Assembly: GCA_021846325.1 (NCBI GenBank)
Contig: JAJZBX010000013.1
Coordinates: forward strand, 1 to 58,173
DNA from: Actinomycetes bacterium
Lineage (GTDB): Bacteria > Actinomycetota > Acidimicrobiia > Acidimicrobiales > RAAP-2
DNA: 58,173 nucleotides
Reading direction: 5' to 3'
The first letter of the stretch is position 1; every line of letters begins with the position of its first letter. The translations under genes were made by a program, and so were the position numbers. This document shows, one piece after another, positions 7,780-15,927 of this stretch. The notes beneath the pieces are model-generated. The model was not told the DNA's origin and searched no databases. It worked only from the letters and a program-made list of their open reading frames with translations.

Positions 7780-8888
7780 AGCGTCACCGCCGAGTCGTCG
7801 AGCCAACCGACCCGGTCCAGCTCGGTTCGTAAGTCTTCAACGCTGAGGTGGCCGTAGATCGATCGTGTCGTCTGGATGTCGGCGTGGCCGAGCAGTTCCG
7901 AGACGATCTCGATTCGCGCGCCGGCCTGAAGGAGTCGAGTGCTGTAGGTGTGGCGGAAGGTGTGGGGCGTGAAGTAGAACCCCACCTTTGACCGCAGACG
8001 TTTGACTAGGTCGTCAAGTGAACTGTAGGTCCAGGGCCGGCCCACGGACCCGCCAAAGAGATTGACGAAGAGGTAGTCCGAGTCGATGGAGCCGTAGTCC
8101 AGGGTCAGATAATCGATTGCCAATCGGACGTAGCGGCGACCGACTGGCACGGTTCGCTCCTTCGAACCCTTTACTCGAGCGTCGTTAGCATTGTGGCGGG
8201 GGACGATGCACAGAGATCCATGTCGCTCGTCTAGATCGTCGATGCGAAGGCCGAGCACTTCTGAAGCGCGAGCCCCGGTCTCCCACAGCGTGGCGAAGAA
8301 GAGCCGATCGCGGCGATTAGTACAGCCCTCCAGCACCTGCTGTACCTGCTCGGGGCTGAGGACGCCGGGTCTGGTCTGTGGAATTCTGACTGAGAGGGTC
8401 CTGCCGGACTTCGACCTACCTCGTGACAGGTGAGCGAGGAACGGCTGATATCGCCCTGTGCCGCTGGGGCGACCTTGACGCAGTTGGCTCAGTAGGGGGA
8501 GTACCCTGGCGTCGCGCAGACCGAGAAACTCGTAGAACGATACAACGGCCGACAGCTTTCTCGAGACCGTGGCGGGTGCCATGTGCGGCGTTGCGTCGAT
8601 TGGAGTGACCGTCCGCCCGCCGCCGCGTAGCGCACGGGGTAGTCTCAGCCAAGTCATCCACTGCGCAAGGTCGTCTACATCGACCTCCATTGGAGGGATT
8701 CCCCGCTGTTCGAGGAATGTCCAGAAGTCCCGAAGGTCGAAAGCGTAGGACCGCACCGTGTTCGGCGAGGAGTTTCGGGCCGTCAGGTACGCCAGGTACT
8801 GGTCCACGGGTTCAATCGGCATTCCGACGCTGTCTACGACCGCGTAGGAATCGATTCCGTCCGGCTCGATCAATTTCTGAACTCTCAT
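7776..8888 (-). CDS. tnpA: Tn554-type TnpA, tyrosine recombinase
   Basis: 370 residues from ATG 8888, which has GGAG five bases upstream. An N-terminal SAM-like core-binding domain (about 25-130) is followed by the catalytic domain with the full tyrosine-recombinase set: R207 (TGARASE), H309 and R312 (HTFRHTYS), H335 (LLGHAD) and nucleophile Y345 (RSIYGH). It is the first gene of the transposon operon, transcribed away from the right junction. Its promoter must lie in 8889-8999. The enzyme should be active as far as the residues show. Confidence 0.9.
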   Translation of the reverse strand: MRVQKLIEPDGIDSYAVVDSVGMPIEPVDQYLAYLTARNSSPNTVRSYAFDLRDFWTFLEQRGIPPMEVDVDDLAQWMTWLRLPRALRGGGRTVTPIDATPHMAPATVSRKLSAVVSFYEFLGLRDARVLPLLSQLRQGRPSGTGRYQPFLAHLSRGRSKSGRTLSVRIPQTRPGVLSPEQVQQVLEGCTNRRDRLFFATLWETGARASEVLGLRIDDLDERHGSLCIVPRHNANDARVKGSKERTVPVGRRYVRLAIDYLTLDYGSIDSDYLFVNLFGGSVGRPWTYSSLDDLVKRLRSKVGFYFTPHTFRHTYSTRLLQAGARIEIVSELLGHADIQTTRSIYGHLSVEDLRTELDRVGWLDDSAVTL

Positions 8889-8898
8889 CCTGTCTCCG

Positions 8899-8975
8899 TT
8901 CTGGAGACCCAAGGTAAGGGTTGGGTGTGACACGACTAGAGGTACCTCTGGCCTCCTTCTGCTGGTTCTGGAGAC
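8899..8975. repeat. Direct repeats near the right transposon end
   Basis: TTCTGGAGAC occurs at 8899-8908 and again at 8966-8975, between tnpA and the right core. Paired short direct repeats just inside an end are a plausible arm-type or accessory recombinase binding arrangement, or operator sites for the tnpA promoter. Two copies of a 10-mer within 77 nt is suggestive only. Confidence 0.4.
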
Positions 8976-8989
8976 TTCGACCAATTCCT

Positions 8990-9631
8990 CTAGATAACCG
9001 CCCAGCTTACGACTTCACCCTCGGCGCTGGCCGGCGCCGGGCGGCTCCACGAGTGGTTGCGGATGCCGTCGAGGGTCTCGGCGCAGAGGTTGAGCGACGC
9101 GAGCGAGACGTCGGCGCCCCAGGTCGCGTGGTCGAAGCCACCGTCGACGAAGGGGTCGAGGGCCTCCTCGCTGGCGTGGCCACCGGGGCCGTGGCCGCAG
9201 TCGTGACCGAGGGCGATCGCCTCGGTGAGCGCGACGTTCAGTCCGAGGGGCCGCGCGACGCCGACCGCCACCTGGGCGACCTCGAGGGCGTGGGTGAGCC
9301 GCGTGCGCATGTGATCCTCGGGAAAGACGAAGACCTGCGTCTTGCCGGCCAGGCGGCGAAAGGCGTTGGCGTGCAGGATCCGGTCCCGGTCGCGCTCGAA
9401 GCAGGTGCGAAACCGGTCGGGCTCTTCGTCGCGGGCTCGGTTGCCGCCGCCGCGGGCGTGTGTCGCCCCGGGGGCGAGCCCATTGTCGCGCGCCTCGCGA
9501 TCCAAGAGCGCGCCGGGCTCGAGTCGCACCACGGAGTCGCGGTGCGCGAGGGTCGGCTCGTCGGGTGATCCCCGAAAGCCGTCCATGGTCGCGGCCCACT
9601 GGTGGTGTCGCGCGGATGGGACGTCGGCCAT
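8990..9631 (-). pseudogene. dgt: Displaced 5' half of the resident dgt gene
   Basis: Reading from ATG 9631, about 200 codons match the N-terminal half of the intact dgt at 3898-5007, including the THALEVAQ and LGHDCGHGPGGH metal motifs. After VVSWA the frame runs into transposon sequence and stops at TAG (8990-8992). The distal metal-binding Asp and the whole C-terminal half are missing, so no active enzyme can be made. Its GC is much higher than that of the left copy and equals that of the genes to its right. That fits this being the original host 5' half, left with its own promoter facing the DUF3107 gene. Confidence 0.85.
9000..9013. repeat. Right transposon junction core
   Basis: GCCCAGCTTACGAC, the partner of 4376-4389. 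To its right is host dgt; to its left is 112 nt of transposon end and then tnpA. Confidence 0.65.
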
Positions 9632-9680
9632 ATCCCATTGTGGCCCAAGCCCGTAACATGGTGGCAACGACGGAGGAACC

Positions 9681-9911
9681 ATGGACATCAAGATTGGCAT
9701 CGTGCAGTCGATGCGCGAGCTCGAGGTCGAACTGCCCGACGACGCCGACCGTGACCAGATCACCAACCTGGTCGAGTCGGCGCTCGAGGGCGACCAGGTG
9801 CTCTGGCTCACCGACCGCAAGGGCCGCCGTCTCGGGGTGCCGGCCGCTCGCATCGCCTACGTCGAGTTCGGCACGCCGGTGGATCGCGTGGTCGGCTTCG
9901 GCGCCAGCTGA
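9681..9911 (+). CDS. DUF3107 family small protein
   Basis: A 76-residue protein starting MDIKIGIVQSMRELEVELPDDAD, typical of DUF3107 proteins that are near-universal in Actinobacteria and of unknown function. It is preceded by GGAGGA at good spacing. It is divergent from the broken dgt 5' half and lies immediately before the PHP phosphatase gene, with 1 nt between the genes, so the two are probably co-transcribed with the kinase gene that follows. Confidence 0.85.
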   Translation: MDIKIGIVQSMRELEVELPDDADRDQITNLVESALEGDQVLWLTDRKGRRLGVPAARIAYVEFGTPVDRVVGFGAS

Positions 9912-9912
9912 C

Positions 9913-10788
9913 GTGATCGACTACCACCTGCACCTGTGGCCCCACGAGGAGTCATCGGTCTGGTACCGACTCGACCAGATTGCTCAGTACTGTGAGCGCG
10001 CCGCCGCGGCCGGCGTGAGCGAACTCGCGCTGACCGAGCACTCGAACCGCTTCGTCGACGTGATGTCGCTGGTTGGCCCCTTCTGGGAGCGCTACGGCCA
10101 CGAGCCAACGAGCCGGGTGATGGCTGACTACATGGCCTTTACGGCGCGCAACTCGCTCGACGCGTACGTGACGCTCGCCCAGCGCGCCAAGGACGAGGGC
10201 CTGCCCGTCAAGATCGGTCTGGAAGTGGACTACTACCGCGACCAGATGGACGTGGTGAGCGAGCTGCTCGCCCAGTACCCCTTTGATGTCCTGATCGGCT
10301 CGGTGCACTGGCTGGGCAGCTGGGAGTTCGACGACACCGACAGTCCCGTCCCGATGCACGAGTGGACGTTGCGCGACGTCGACCAGTGCTGGGCCGACTA
10401 CGCCGTCGCAATCGAGGAGCTGGCCGCGTCACGCGCGGTCGACGTGCTCGCGCACCCGGACCTGATCAAGGTGGCGGGGTATCTCGCGAGCAATCCGGCC
10501 TACTACTGGGACGCCATGGCTGACGCCGCGGCCGCGGCCGACGTCTCGGTCGAGTGCAGCTCGGCCGGCTGGGTCAAGCCAATCGGTGAGCAGTACCCGG
10601 CCGAGGGATTCCTCGACCGCCTGGTCGCGCGGGGCGTGAGCTTCACGACCGCGAGCGACGCCCATCGCCTCGAGCGCGTCGGTGATCGGGTCGGCGATCT
10701 CGCTGACCTGCTCGAGGCGCGCGGGGTGACCACCCTGGCCGCCTACACCCGACGCCAACGGGTTAACGTACCGCTGCGCGGGCGCTGA
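9913..10788 (+). CDS. PHP-domain histidinol-phosphatase-like protein
   Basis: 291 residues from GTG 9913. The PHP metal motifs are visible: DYHLHLWPHEE at the N-terminus, LTEHSNR near residue 40, GLEVDYY, the GSVHWLG segment, LAHPDL and the C-terminal ASDAHRLERVG. This is the HisJ-type pattern (L-histidinol phosphate to L-histidinol), but other phosphoesterases share it, and no his genes are nearby. The stop overlaps the next ATG (TGATG), linking it to the kinase gene. Confidence 0.78.
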   Translation: MIDYHLHLWPHEESSVWYRLDQIAQYCERAAAAGVSELALTEHSNRFVDVMSLVGPFWERYGHEPTSRVMADYMAFTARNSLDAYVTLAQRAKDEGLPVKIGLEVDYYRDQMDVVSELLAQYPFDVLIGSVHWLGSWEFDDTDSPVPMHEWTLRDVDQCWADYAVAIEELAASRAVDVLAHPDLIKVAGYLASNPAYYWDAMADAAAAADVSVECSSAGWVKPIGEQYPAEGFLDRLVARGVSFTTASDAHRLERVGDRVGDLADLLEARGVTTLAAYTRRQRVNVPLRGR

Positions 10789-12263
10789 TGGCGACGCTCG
10801 CCGAGCTCGCCGCGTCGCGCACCGCGCTCGGTGAGCCGGCGGTCGATCACCTGTTGCGCCTCACGGCGTCGTGGTCGTTGCTGGCCGACCTCTCGTTTTC
10901 CGACATGGTACTGATGACACCCGTCGCCGACGACGCGGCGGGCGCCTACGTGGTCCTCGGCCAGATCCGACCGAACAACCGCTCGACGATGCTCAACGAG
11001 GACCTCGTCGGCTCGGTCCACGTCGCGAGCGAGTGGCCCTTCGTCGCGCGCGCCCTCGCCCAGGGCGAGCGCGTCGTCGTCGACACGCGCCTCGGCTTCG
11101 TCGACGAGCCGGTACTGGTGTGGGCGATCCCGGTGCGCTTCGCCGATCGAGTGATCGCCGTGCTCGTTCGGCTCCAGGGGCCCCTGCGGGGCCCCTCGTC
11201 GCTCTACGAGCAGGCCTACCTGTCGATCTTCGTGCGGCTCTGCGACATGGTGGGCGAGGCCACGTTCCCGTTTCGCGAAGAGGAGGTGGCCGGTCCCGGC
11301 ATGCCGCGCGTCGGTGACGGGATCATCCTGCTCCAGGGCGACGGCCGGGTGGAGTTCGCCACGCCCAACGCCACCAACGCCCTGCACCGACTCGGGATCT
11401 ACAGCGCGGTCGAGGGCCACACGCTCGCCGAGCTCGGCCATCGCGTTCGCGCCATCGAGCGGGCTCTCGCCTTCGCCCTACCTACCATGGAAGAGGTCGA
11501 TCGCGGCCACGACGTCGCGATCCTCTTCCACTGCGTCCCGCTGGTGGCGCGCGATCGCGTCACCGGGGTCGTCGTGCTGCTGCGCGACGTATCAGACCTG
11601 CGCCAGCTGAACCGCGTGGTGCTGCACAAGGAGGCCGCGGTGCGCGAGGTGCACCACCGCGTCAAGAACAACCTGCAGACGATCTCGTCGCTGCTTCGCC
11701 TCCAGGCCCGTCGCAGCGACGAGATCGAGACGCGTACGGCGCTGCTCGAAGCCGAGCGGCGCGTGCGCTCGATTGCCGTGGTGCACGAGGTGCTCTCGCG
11801 CGAGCCGGGCGAGGACGTGGTCTTTGACGAGATCGTGCGCTCGCTGGTGCTGCTCGTGGAGGACACGGTGCTCGCCTTGCACCCGGTCGAGATAGTCGTC
11901 AACGGTGACCTCGGGGTCCTGCCCACCGACGTGGCGACCCCGCTCGCGGTCGCCTTGGCCGAACTGCTGACCAACGCCGTAGAACACGCCTTCACCCAGT
12001 TCGCCACGCACCACCAGCACGTCGGCGTCGTGACCCTCAACCTCTACCGGCGAGGCGCCGAGGCCGTCGCGGAGATCCGCGACAACGGACGGGGGCTGGG
12101 CGAGGACTTCTCCCTCGAGGTGCCCACGAGTCTCGGGCTCTCGATCGTACGTGACCTCATCAGGGCCCAGCTGCACGGAACGATCGAGATGAGCACGGTG
12201 CCCTACGCGGCCGGCGGCGGCACGTTCGTGCGCGTCGTCATCCCACTGCCGTCGCGCCGCTGA
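10788..12263 (+). CDS. PdtaS-like HisKA_2 sensor histidine kinase
   Basis: 491 residues, soluble, with no membrane segments. A GAF-like N-terminal domain (about 1-150) is followed by a PAS domain (about 180-275), the HisKA_2 dimerisation helix with REVHHRVKNNLQT (H289/H290) and an HATPase_c domain (N box ELLTNAVEHAF, G1 box IRDNGRGLG). This is the architecture of actinobacterial PdtaS, which phosphorylates the antiterminator response regulator PdtaR. No response regulator lies beside it. The ATG overlaps the PHP gene stop. Confidence 0.82.
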   Translation: MATLAELAASRTALGEPAVDHLLRLTASWSLLADLSFSDMVLMTPVADDAAGAYVVLGQIRPNNRSTMLNEDLVGSVHVASEWPFVARALAQGERVVVDTRLGFVDEPVLVWAIPVRFADRVIAVLVRLQGPLRGPSSLYEQAYLSIFVRLCDMVGEATFPFREEEVAGPGMPRVGDGIILLQGDGRVEFATPNATNALHRLGIYSAVEGHTLAELGHRVRAIERALAFALPTMEEVDRGHDVAILFHCVPLVARDRVTGVVVLLRDVSDLRQLNRVVLHKEAAVREVHHRVKNNLQTISSLLRLQARRSDEIETRTALLEAERRVRSIAVVHEVLSREPGEDVVFDEIVRSLVLLVEDTVLALHPVEIVVNGDLGVLPTDVATPLAVALAELLTNAVEHAFTQFATHHQHVGVVTLNLYRRGAEAVAEIRDNGRGLGEDFSLEVPTSLGLSIVRDLIRAQLHGTIEMSTVPYAAGGGTFVRVVIPLPSRR

Positions 12264-12301
12264 GCGAGACGCTCTAGGACCTCGGTCGGTAGTCTTCGGG
12301 T

Positions 12302-12949
12302 ATGGCTCCCGACGAGCTCGTGAACGTGATCGTGGCCGACAACCCCCAGTTGCGCGACGGGTCCGCTCGCTCGCTGTTGCTCGGGGCCGCGATCCGCCGG
12401 CTGATCGACGGCGATGAGGCGTCGATACGCGTGCTCGACATCAGCAACGAGATCTCGATGAGCCCGAGCGTCATCTACTCGAACTTCGACTCGCGTCAGG
12501 GACTCATCGACGCCGCCTACCTCGAGATCTATCGCAGCGTCACCGCGGCGTCCTACCGCGTCATCGACGAGATCGCCTCGAGCGCGGACTCGACCGCGTT
12601 GGCCGTGCGATGGTCGCCCGGCTTTGACACCGACGAGCGCCTCCATCGCGATGCCGTGCGACGCCGCGTTCGCCTGCGCGTGCTCGCGGCGGCGATCACC
12701 CGGCGTCGACTCCAGCGCGACGTGGTGCGCGAGCGCGAGGCGTATCAGGCGTCGTTGACGTCGATGTTCGCCGACCTGCAGCGGCGCGGGGTACTGGTGA
12801 CCACGCTGAGCGCGAGGCAACTGGCCGTCGTGCACGAGGGGCTGGACCTGGTGCGCGCGATCGACGAGACGATGCCGACGCCGCTGTCGGCTGACGAGTG
12901 GAACGAGGTCAAGCGCGTCGTGTTCGAAGTGAACGCGACACAACCCTGA
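12302..12949 (+). CDS. TetR-family transcriptional regulator
   Basis: 215 residues with an N-terminal helix-turn-helix (ISMSPSVIYSNFDSRQGLIDAAYLEI, written here in part: VIYSNFDSRQGLID) typical of TetR proteins. The ligand-binding half has no recognisable subtype. The helix-turn-helix starts around residue 45, slightly later than usual. It converges on whiB with the stops adjacent. Target genes are unknown. It lies 32 kb from the mycofactocin locus, so there is no ground for calling it MftR. Confidence 0.7.
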   Translation: MAPDELVNVIVADNPQLRDGSARSLLLGAAIRRLIDGDEASIRVLDISNEISMSPSVIYSNFDSRQGLIDAAYLEIYRSVTAASYRVIDEIASSADSTALAVRWSPGFDTDERLHRDAVRRRVRLRVLAAAITRRRLQRDVVREREAYQASLTSMFADLQRRGVLVTTLSARQLAVVHEGLDLVRAIDETMPTPLSADEWNEVKRVVFEVNATQP

Positions 12950-13246
12950 TCAGTGTGCGCTGTTGCGCCGCCGTGCGGCGAGCCACTGCTTGCGCAGCTT
13001 GCGCCGCTCGTCCTCGGTCGTGCCGCCCCAGACGCCGGACTCCTGATTCGTCGCCAGCGCGAACTCCAGGCAGGCCTTCTGAGCATCGCACTTGTCGCAG
13101 ACCCGCTTGGCCGACTCGATCTGGTCGGTGGCCATGCCGGTCGTGCCGACCGGAAAGAAGAGCTCGGGCTCGGTGTCACGGCAGGCGGCCTGGGAGCGCC
13201 AGTCCGCGTCATCCCAGGCGTGGGTACGGTTCCACATCAACGACAT
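12950..13246 (-). CDS. whiB: WhiB-family iron-sulfur transcription factor
   Basis: 98 residues. Four Cys ligands for a [4Fe-4S] cluster are in the family spacing (C22, C50, C53, C59), followed by the GVWGG turn (71-75) and a basic C-terminal DNA-binding tail (RRKLRKQWLAARRR). ATG 13246 follows GAAGGAA; longer in-frame starts reach into the promoter. Size and motifs suit the short WhiB1/WhiB2-like class. The protein binds sigma factor region 4 and senses redox or NO in studied members. The 160 bp upstream (13247-13407) should hold its promoter. Confidence 0.92.
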   Translation of the reverse strand: MSLMWNRTHAWDDADWRSQAACRDTEPELFFPVGTTGMATDQIESAKRVCDKCDAQKACLEFALATNQESGVWGGTTEDERRKLRKQWLAARRRNSAH

Positions 13247-13407
13247 CGCAGGTTCCTTCACTGGGGCACCGTGGATAAGGGGGGACACGGGACCGAGGGT
13301 CAATTTTAGATGACGGATCCCCGAAAAACAAGGGTACGAGACCGATGCCCGGCTAATAACTCCCTAAAAGTCGCGCCCGCGAACGAGCCGGCTGGCAAAC
13401 TACGGCG

Positions 13408-14121
13408 ATGACCGCCGTCTTCGCGCATCGGGGCCTGCACGCGAGGGCGCGCGAGAACACCCTGGCGGCCTTTTCGGGTGCCGTAGCGCTCGGCGTCGAC
13501 GGCGTCGAGCTCGACGTACGACGCTGTTCCGACGGCGAGCTCGTGGTGCACCACGACCCGCGTATCGACGGTCGCGCGATCGCCGAGCAGACCAAGGCGG
13601 AGCTGCCCGCCTACGTCCCGTCGCTCGCGGCCGCCCTCGCCGCCTGCGCGGGCCGGCGCGTCAACGTCGAGGTGAAGAACCTGCTCGACGCGCTCGAGGC
13701 GAGTTACGACGCCTCGGGGGACTTCGCGCGCGAGGTGGTTCGCACCGTCGAGGCCGCGGGCCGGGCCAACGACGTCATCTACTCGAGTTTCGACCTGGCG
13801 ACCTGCGAGGTCCTCGCCGACGCCGGCTCCTCGCCGGTGGGCTGGCTGCTCGACCTCGACGTCGAGCCCGCCGGGGCCATCGTTCGCGCCGCGGCGGCGG
13901 GGCTCGACGCGATCAACCCGTACGTCGGGGTCGTTGACGCGGCCCTGGTCGAGCGGGCCCGCGGCGTCGGCCTCGCGCTCAATGTCTGGACGGTCAACGC
14001 GCGCGAAGACCTCGTAGCCATGTTGGCGCTGGGGGTCGACGTGGTGATCACCGACGAGCCGGCGCTCGCCATGGCGTTACGGGACCAAGGGCCCGACGGG
14101 GCGCGTGGGGCGATGGCCTAG
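13408..14121 (+). CDS. Glycerophosphodiester phosphodiesterase
   Basis: 237 residues of the GDPD TIM-barrel family: AHRGLHARARENT (catalytic His and Arg), GVELDVR (metal Glu and Asp), VHHDP and a C-terminal NVWTVN followed by DVVITDEP. It hydrolyses glycerophosphodiesters to glycerol-3-phosphate and an alcohol. No signal peptide is seen, so it is likely cytoplasmic. It is 10 nt upstream of etfB and may be read through with it. Confidence 0.88.
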   Translation: MTAVFAHRGLHARARENTLAAFSGAVALGVDGVELDVRRCSDGELVVHHDPRIDGRAIAEQTKAELPAYVPSLAAALAACAGRRVNVEVKNLLDALEASYDASGDFAREVVRTVEAAGRANDVIYSSFDLATCEVLADAGSSPVGWLLDLDVEPAGAIVRAAAAGLDAINPYVGVVDAALVERARGVGLALNVWTVNAREDLVAMLALGVDVVITDEPALAMALRDQGPDGARGAMA

Positions 14122-14131
14122 ATTAGGACCC

Positions 14132-14905
14132 ATGAACGTTGTCGTGTGTGTGAAGCAGATCCCCGACCCGGCCGCGCCCCAGTCGCTCGACGCGGCGTAC
14201 AACCTCAATCGCTCGGGCAAGCTCATCTTGGACGAGGCCGATACCTACGGCGTGGAAATGGCCCTGCAGTTGGTCGAGCGCGCCGGCGGCGGTGAGGTGA
14301 CCGTTGTCTCCATGGGCTCAGCCGCCGACGTCTCGGGCCTGCGCAACGCACTGGCGATGGGTGCCTCTAAGGCCATCGTGGTCAGTGACGACGCCCTACG
14401 CGGCACCGACGCGCTCGGCACGGCCAAGGTCCTGGCCGCGGCGATCGCGCCCGTGGCGCCCGATCTCGTGCTCGCGGCGACCGAGTCGTCGGACGGCTAC
14501 ACCGGGACCGTGCCGGTTCAGCTGGCCGAGCTGCTCGACATGCCGTCGATCACCTTCGCCAAGTCGGTGGCGGTCGAGGGGTCCAACGTCACCGTGCAGC
14601 GTCAGACCGAAGCCGGCTACGACGAGGTGAGCGCCCCGTTGCCGGCGGTGGTGACCGTGACCGCGGGCGTCGTCGAGCCGCGCTACGCCTCCTTCAAGGG
14701 GATCATGGCGGCCAAGTCCAAGCCGCTCGAGGTGCTGAGCGTGGCCGACCTCGGGCTAGCCGCACAGGTTGGCCCCGCCGGTGCTCGCCAGGCGATCACG
14801 TCGGTCGTCGCCGCCGAGGCCCGCCAGGCCGGTGCGAAGTACGTCGACGACGGCGAGGGCGCCGCCAAGATCGTCGCCTTTCTCGAATCCATCAAGGTCC
14901 TCTAG
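14132..14905 (+). CDS. etfB: Electron transfer flavoprotein beta subunit
   Basis: 257 residues starting MNVVVCVKQIPDPAAP, with the ETF beta signature region VQRQTEAGYDEVSAPLPAVVTV near 180-200 (seen as a conserved hydrophobic-acidic stretch) and an AMP-binding AATESSDGYTG segment. With EtfA it forms the heterodimer that passes electrons from acyl-CoA and similar dehydrogenases to ETF:quinone oxidoreductase. etfA follows 7 nt later, giving the usual beta-alpha operon. Confidence 0.94.
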   Translation: MNVVVCVKQIPDPAAPQSLDAAYNLNRSGKLILDEADTYGVEMALQLVERAGGGEVTVVSMGSAADVSGLRNALAMGASKAIVVSDDALRGTDALGTAKVLAAAIAPVAPDLVLAATESSDGYTGTVPVQLAELLDMPSITFAKSVAVEGSNVTVQRQTEAGYDEVSAPLPAVVTVTAGVVEPRYASFKGIMAAKSKPLEVLSVADLGLAAQVGPAGARQAITSVVAAEARQAGAKYVDDGEGAAKIVAFLESIKVL

Positions 14906-14912
14906 GAGCGTT

Positions 14913-15875
14913 ATGACAACGTCAAACATCTGGGTGGTCGTCGAGCCCGTCAATGGTTCTCTCAGTGCCACCTCGCTCGAGTTGCTCAGCCAAGCGCGCA
15001 CGCTCGCCGGTTCGGTGTCGGCGATCACCTGGGGCGGCGCAGCGCACGCGGCCCAGGCCGGCGAGTACGGGGCGAGCACGCTGTACGACGTGGGGGACCT
15101 CGCCGGCGCACTGCCCGGTGCCTCGGTCGCGCGCGCCATCGCCGGCCTCGTCGCGGCCGGTATCCCCGACGCGATCCTTATTCCCGCCAGCTACGACGGC
15201 CGCGACATCGCGGCGCGGCTCTCGGCGCTGGTGGACCGACCGGTCCTCACCAACGTCTCCGGGCTCGCCGACGAGGACGGCCTGGTCACCGAACATCAGG
15301 TATTCGGTGGCACCCAGGTGGTGCGGGCCCGCTTCACCGGCGAGGGTCCCGGCCTCGTGGTCGTGCGCGCGAAGTCCTTTATCGCCGAGCCCTCGGGTGG
15401 TCCCGCGGCGAGCGTGGTCGCGGCACCGGTCGGCGAGACCGGCCGCACCGCGACGGCGCGGGTCACGGCATCGCACGTTGAAGAGCGCGTGGGCCCCAAG
15501 CTCGAAGAGGCGCCGGTCGTCGTCTCGGGCGGCCGCGGTCTCGGCGAGGCCGGTCAGTACGCCCTGGTCGAAGAGGCGGCCCGGCTGCTCAACGGCGCCG
15601 CCGGCGCCAGTCGCGCGATCGTCGACGCGGGCTGGGTTGCGTACTCCCACCAGGTCGGCCAGACCGGCAAGACCGTCAAGCCAACCGTGTACATCGCCTG
15701 CGGCATCTCTGGGGCGACCCAACACATGGTGGGCATGAAGGGCTCTAAGAACATCGTGGCGATCAACAAGGATCCCGACGCACCAATTTTCCAGATCGCC
15801 GACCTGGGCATCGTCGGCGACGTCCGCACGGTTCTTCCCTCCCTGATCGAAGCGCTAAAAGCGCGAGCGTCGTAG
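14913..15875 (+). CDS. etfA: Electron transfer flavoprotein alpha subunit
   Basis: 320 residues. The C-terminal FAD-binding region has the family motifs [34 protein letters not shown] and [15 protein letters not shown]. The N-terminal domain resembles the beta subunit. ATG 14913 follows TAGGAG. It pairs with etfB just upstream to form the FAD-containing heterodimer. Alcohol dehydrogenases of the mycofactocin type and acyl-CoA dehydrogenases are among possible upstream donors in such organisms, but none is adjacent. Confidence 0.95.
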   Translation: MTTSNIWVVVEPVNGSLSATSLELLSQARTLAGSVSAITWGGAAHAAQAGEYGASTLYDVGDLAGALPGASVARAIAGLVAAGIPDAILIPASYDGRDIAARLSALVDRPVLTNVSGLADEDGLVTEHQVFGGTQVVRARFTGEGPGLVVVRAKSFIAEPSGGPAASVVAAPVGETGRTATARVTASHVEERVGPKLEEAPVVVSGGRGLGEAGQYALVEEAARLLNGAAGASRAIVDAGWVAYSHQVGQTGKTVKPTVYIACGISGATQHMVGMKGSKNIVAINKDPDAPIFQIADLGIVGDVRTVLPSLIEALKARAS

Positions 15876-15927
15876 TCACGCGGTCCACGTCGACGGTCCG
15901 GCTCGGTCTCGCGCCAACGTAGGCTGC

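Larger units (their letters stand above)
4376..9007 (-). mobile_element. Tn554-family transposon inserted in dgt
   Basis: The element is bounded by the repeated core GCCCAGCT at 4376-4383 and 9000-9007. It contains, all on the minus strand, two tyrosine recombinases of unequal size (tnpA, tnpB) and a small helical protein (tnpC), which is the gene set and order of Tn554. After tnpC it carries the first ~210 codons of a dgt gene. The only cargo is thus the replacement half of its target gene. No resistance or metabolic cargo lies between the ends. Tn554 itself inserts site-specifically in radC, so use of dgt as the site would be a different specificity. The limits are inferred from comparing the two dgt copies. 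Confidence 0.75.

Noticed and set aside
8990..9853. Intact second dGTPase
   Set aside because: The frame ends at the transposon junction before the distal metal-binding Asp; the extra N-terminus upstream of 9631 is antisense to the DUF3107 gene.
12302..12949. TetR regulator as the missing MftR
   Set aside because: It is 32 kb from the mycofactocin genes and has no MftR-specific feature I can see.
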